Source: Multifurca ochricompacta
Taxonomy: Eukaryota > Basidiomycota > Agaricomycetes > Russulales > Russulaceae
NCBI GenBank assembly: GCA_022496185.1
Contig: WTXG01000224.1
Coordinates: 1-58,262, forward strand
Direction: 5' to 3'
Length of the DNA stretch: 58,262 nucleotides
Part shown: in pieces, positions 55,844 through 58,262 of the stretch
Layout: each line of letters begins with the position of its first letter
How positions within the stretch are numbered: position 1 is the first letter of the stretch
Translations under genes and position numbers: made by a program
The notes under the pieces: generated by a model
Told to the model about the DNA's origin: nothing
What the model saw: the letters and a program-made list of their open reading frames with translations, nothing else
Database searches by the model: none

Positions 55844-56150
55844 TGTTAGAATACAGCCACAGCACGCAGCCACATAGATACTGGAGATGGCGGCCTGAGA
55901 TCAATCATATTGAGGCCATCCTACACAATGCATGAGGTGTCATGCAAATTTCTTTACTTTATTATAGGACTATTTGCATAGTTAGTGTCCTCAGTCTTTC
56001 TGTTCCAAAGACTGAGGTCAGTATCATTCTCTTTGTAGCTACATTGTCTTTTACTAATTCTTTCTGTAGCTACTCACTTTTCTAGGTATTACCTAGCAAT
56101 ATAGTCTTTCTGTTCCAAAGACTGAGCTACTTGCTTTTCTAGCTCTTACA
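55844..56150 (+). repeat. Copia-4 5' LTR, about 307 bp
   Basis: Starts TGTTAGAATACAG and ends cttaca before the primer site. It holds two ctttctgttccaaag hairpins (55997-56020, 56103-56126). The start is inferred because the 3' LTR is not in the window. Confidence 0.6.
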
Positions 56151-56162
56151 GATTATGAGACC
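56151..56162 (+). promoter_or_regulatory. Candidate Copia-4 primer-binding site
   Basis: gattatgagacc directly after the LTR. Its complement ggtctcataatc resembles the anticodon stem-loop of a CAU (Met) tRNA, as in Copia elements primed by tRNA halves. The same 12 bases occur in Copia-3 (40838-40849, minus). Confidence 0.45.
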
Positions 56163-56205
56163 TGAGTTTCTCTAAATTGAACCAGAATACATACCAGACA
56201 GAAAA

Positions 56206-56790
56206 TGTTACAGTTTCTACCGTCCAACCCCATTTTCTTCACTCTCCCCAACGACAACCCTTCTTTACCACCTACGCTACATTTCCTGATCATGTCTCCA
56301 TCCTGGGACCCATCCCATGCTCTGCGTCCATCCCCATGACCCCCTTTGTACTTGTTGACTTGCTGTTTGCTTGTGTTTGACCCTTATCTCATTATCCTTT
56401 ATCTTTACGACTGGACACTTACTTAATACCCTATCAGAAGCTAGGCTTTATGCCCTCCGCTTCCATATATTTGGGCCCACTTGACTCTGTACCCTTATCT
56501 CGTAGATGCCCACCGAGTTACATATATAAGTCTGCTGTATCTACCTTGTAGACCTCAGACTTGACTTGTTCAATACATTGGTGCTTATCTTCTGGATATC
56601 CCCCTTGATCTTTGACTCGTTCTATCTCAGTGCTTTTGGCACTCTTCCGCTTAACATTGTCTTAGGGAACAGCCCCTTAGACTTTGACTCATCTCACTTG
56701 AACTCCAAGAAGTCCTATTGACTTCTTATCTGAACCCACAAGTAACGCTGTCACACAAGTCGTGTGGAACGTCCCGCACCAGGCGTAACA
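56206..56790 (+). mobile_element. Chromovirus-family solo LTR, 585 bp, TSD GAAAA
   Basis: TGTTAC...GTAACA, with GAAAA at 56201-56205 and 56791-56795. It is a diverged relative of the LTRs at 14164 and 21655, in plus orientation, with atatataagtctgctgtat and agacttgacttg where the younger copy has agactcgactt. Inserted in the Copia-4 leader. Confidence 0.92.
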
Positions 56791-56814
56791 GAAAACCACC
56801 ATGCACCATAAACA

Positions 56815-57400
56815 ATGAGTTCCCCAATCAGCACAGCGGCACCCAAAGTGGCAGCAGCACCATCTACAAAAGGAGCACGTCAATATGACATACCATACTT
56901 GGAAGAAGATGGTGGCAATTTCATGTTCTGGAAGTACAGAGTTCAAATGGTCTTGAAACTGCGGAGATTGTGGTCTGTGGTTGATGGATCAGAGCCTCAG
57001 CCAAATCCTACAGCACCTCCTGAAGCACAGGAGGAATGGGCATTCAAAGATAGCGAAGTGCAAGCACAAATATCATTAACTCTCAAGGAAGAACCCCTAA
57101 GTACTGTCCTGTATGCAAAGATGGCCAAGGAATGCTGGGATAAGTTATTAGTCTGCTACGAAGGCAAAGGAGAACAAAAGATAGTCTACCTTATCAATGA
57201 TGTCTTCCGCTCCACCCTCTCAGACACAGAATCCCTGGAGCCCCAGATAAATGCCATAGTCAGGGCTGCCCATACAATTTCCAACATTGGCTTACCACTG
57301 GATGACAAGCTCATCGCCTTTGCAATCATTTCCTCACTCCCAACCTCTCTATCCACCTTAAAAACCATCCTTTCCATGACAAATCCCTCTTCCCTAGTGA
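56815..57400 (+). pseudogene. Copia-4 Gag, truncated by repeats
   Basis: ATG 56815; Copia Gag similar to Copia-3 (FMFWKYRVQMVLKLRRLWSVVDG, WDKLLVCYEGKGEQKIVYL, ESLEPQINAIVRAAHTISN). The frame is open to about 57397, where hAT-like repeats begin; pol is not in the window. An intact N-terminal two thirds suggests a fairly recent copy. Confidence 0.85.
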
Positions 57401-58073
57401 ATAGCAGGGGTAACCCCTGGGTATCTTCATTGGTACTCGTACCTGTACCTGTACCCATCGCTACAGGTACAGGTAACCCACAGGTTACCCACAGGTCACC
57501 TGCAGGTTGCCTGTGTTAAACACATGCAAGTTCTTTACTTGCATCATGCATTTCGGATATCTGGCCTGGGCCATCCTGGACCAAGGAGATACACAACACA
57601 TTCATTTATGGCTGCTTAAGATCCCTCAATGACTCTTGTTTTATGCTCAGAAGATTATGATAATTCATTATTCCATTTTTATTTTATTATGCTGGTCTCA
57701 ATTTTATACAAGCACAACTAAAATCCACCCCAATATACAGAGATGATTAGATAGGATTTAATAGAACATTGAATGAAAAGCCTGTCAGATAACCACACAG
57801 AATGCAAAAATAATTGACAAATGCATAGTGATTGGCAGGGGTAACCCCTGGATATTTGTTTTGATACCCAGGTTACCCATAAAATGAAACATGTGCAAGT
57901 TCTTTACTTGCATCACGCATTTCAGACACTCGGCCTGGTCCATCCCAGTCAAGGAGATACGCACTTGGATACAACACATTCATCTGTAGCTACTCAGGAT
58001 CCATCAATAATTGCTGATTTATGTTCAGAAGATTAAGTTTATTCTTTATTTACATTATTATTTTATTTCATTT
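57398..58073. repeat. Two tandem copies of a hAT-like end
   Basis: tagtgaatagcaggggtaac (57398) and tagtgattggcaggggtaac (57827) each start a related block (cagttctttacttgcatca, ggcctgg, caaggagatac shared). The first block also has short acctgtacc / ggtacaggt and caggtta repeats. No transposase. Confidence 0.6.
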
Positions 58074-58262
58074 TGTGGAACAGGCATGGTGCAGGCTTGT
58101 ACTTTAGATGTACTATATCAGCTACTAGATTAAATGAATGCATTATCTTGTTATCTCATTTAATGATGTGATTTGATCATATGTCAGATCTTAGATGTAT
58201 ATTCTATGGATCTAATTAATTTGTGAACATGTTTCTGTTGTGTTATCTATGTGTGATCACAA
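58074..58262 (-). repeat. Copia LTR fragment, runs off the window
   Basis: Diverged match to 9719-9905 and on (gcatggtgcagg, tgtactatatcagctac, tagatgtatattct, tgtgatcacaa), minus orientation. Confidence 0.75.

Overview
This is accessory DNA from a filamentous basidiomycete, most likely an Agaricomycete. The evidence is genes with 50-57 nt introns, a tandem family of fungal sesquiterpene synthases, decayed NACHT-ankyrin (NLR-like) genes, and a dense nest of Copia, Ty3/Gypsy (chromovirus), LINE and hAT elements. Species cannot be assigned from the sequence alone. No bacterial-type operon, CRISPR array or plasmid feature is visible.

Left part (1-27.5 kb): transposon nest. A LINE 3' end (1.6-2.5 kb) is followed by a degenerate unknown gene, a solo LTR (3087-3591, TSD GTCAT) and a multi-exon hAT transposase (about 4029-7316) with a tRNA-like/SINE-like head beside it. 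Next comes an unidentified broken gene (7801-9718) carrying a solo LTR (8349-8860, TSD TCCCC). A Copia element on the minus strand (9719-23103) is split by a complete 8.07-kb chromovirus (14164-22236, TSD TGAGG). A second Copia copy (23841-27515) lies head-to-head with the first. The two Copia copies align over exactly equal lengths (3675 bp), and five of the six internal stops of copy 2 are CGA to TGA. The two chromovirus LTRs differ at nine bases, all of them CpG sites. Cytosine-methylation decay or CpG-type RIP has therefore been active here.

Right part (27.5-56 kb): four tandem duplication units, each starting with the 3' end of a minus-strand terpene synthase. TPS-A (27852-29153) is intact with both metal-binding motifs. 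TPS-B (35580-36877) is broken by single-base deletions. TPS-C (41073-42375) is open throughout but its Asp-rich motif reads DGCSD. TPS-D (50195-54773) is broken by a 502-bp hAT MITE in exon 3 and a 2.8-kb TIR element in exon 1. Upstream of every TPS is a palindromic MITE; in units 1-3 this is followed by a relic of a second, divergently oriented TPS (end of exon 3, intron 3, start of exon 4). Units 1 and 3 also carry the C-terminal part of an NLR-ankyrin gene, now a pseudogene; unit 2 has a Copia fragment and a 1.3-kb palindrome in that place.

Right end (55.8-58.3 kb): a third Copia element in plus orientation (LTR, primer site, gag) is interrupted by a chromovirus solo LTR (56206-56790, TSD GAAAA) and by tandem hAT-like termini; the window ends inside another Copia LTR. 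The only genes likely to give a product are TPS-A and possibly TPS-C. No P450, transporter or regulator gene is visible beside them, so the window does not show a full biosynthetic cluster.
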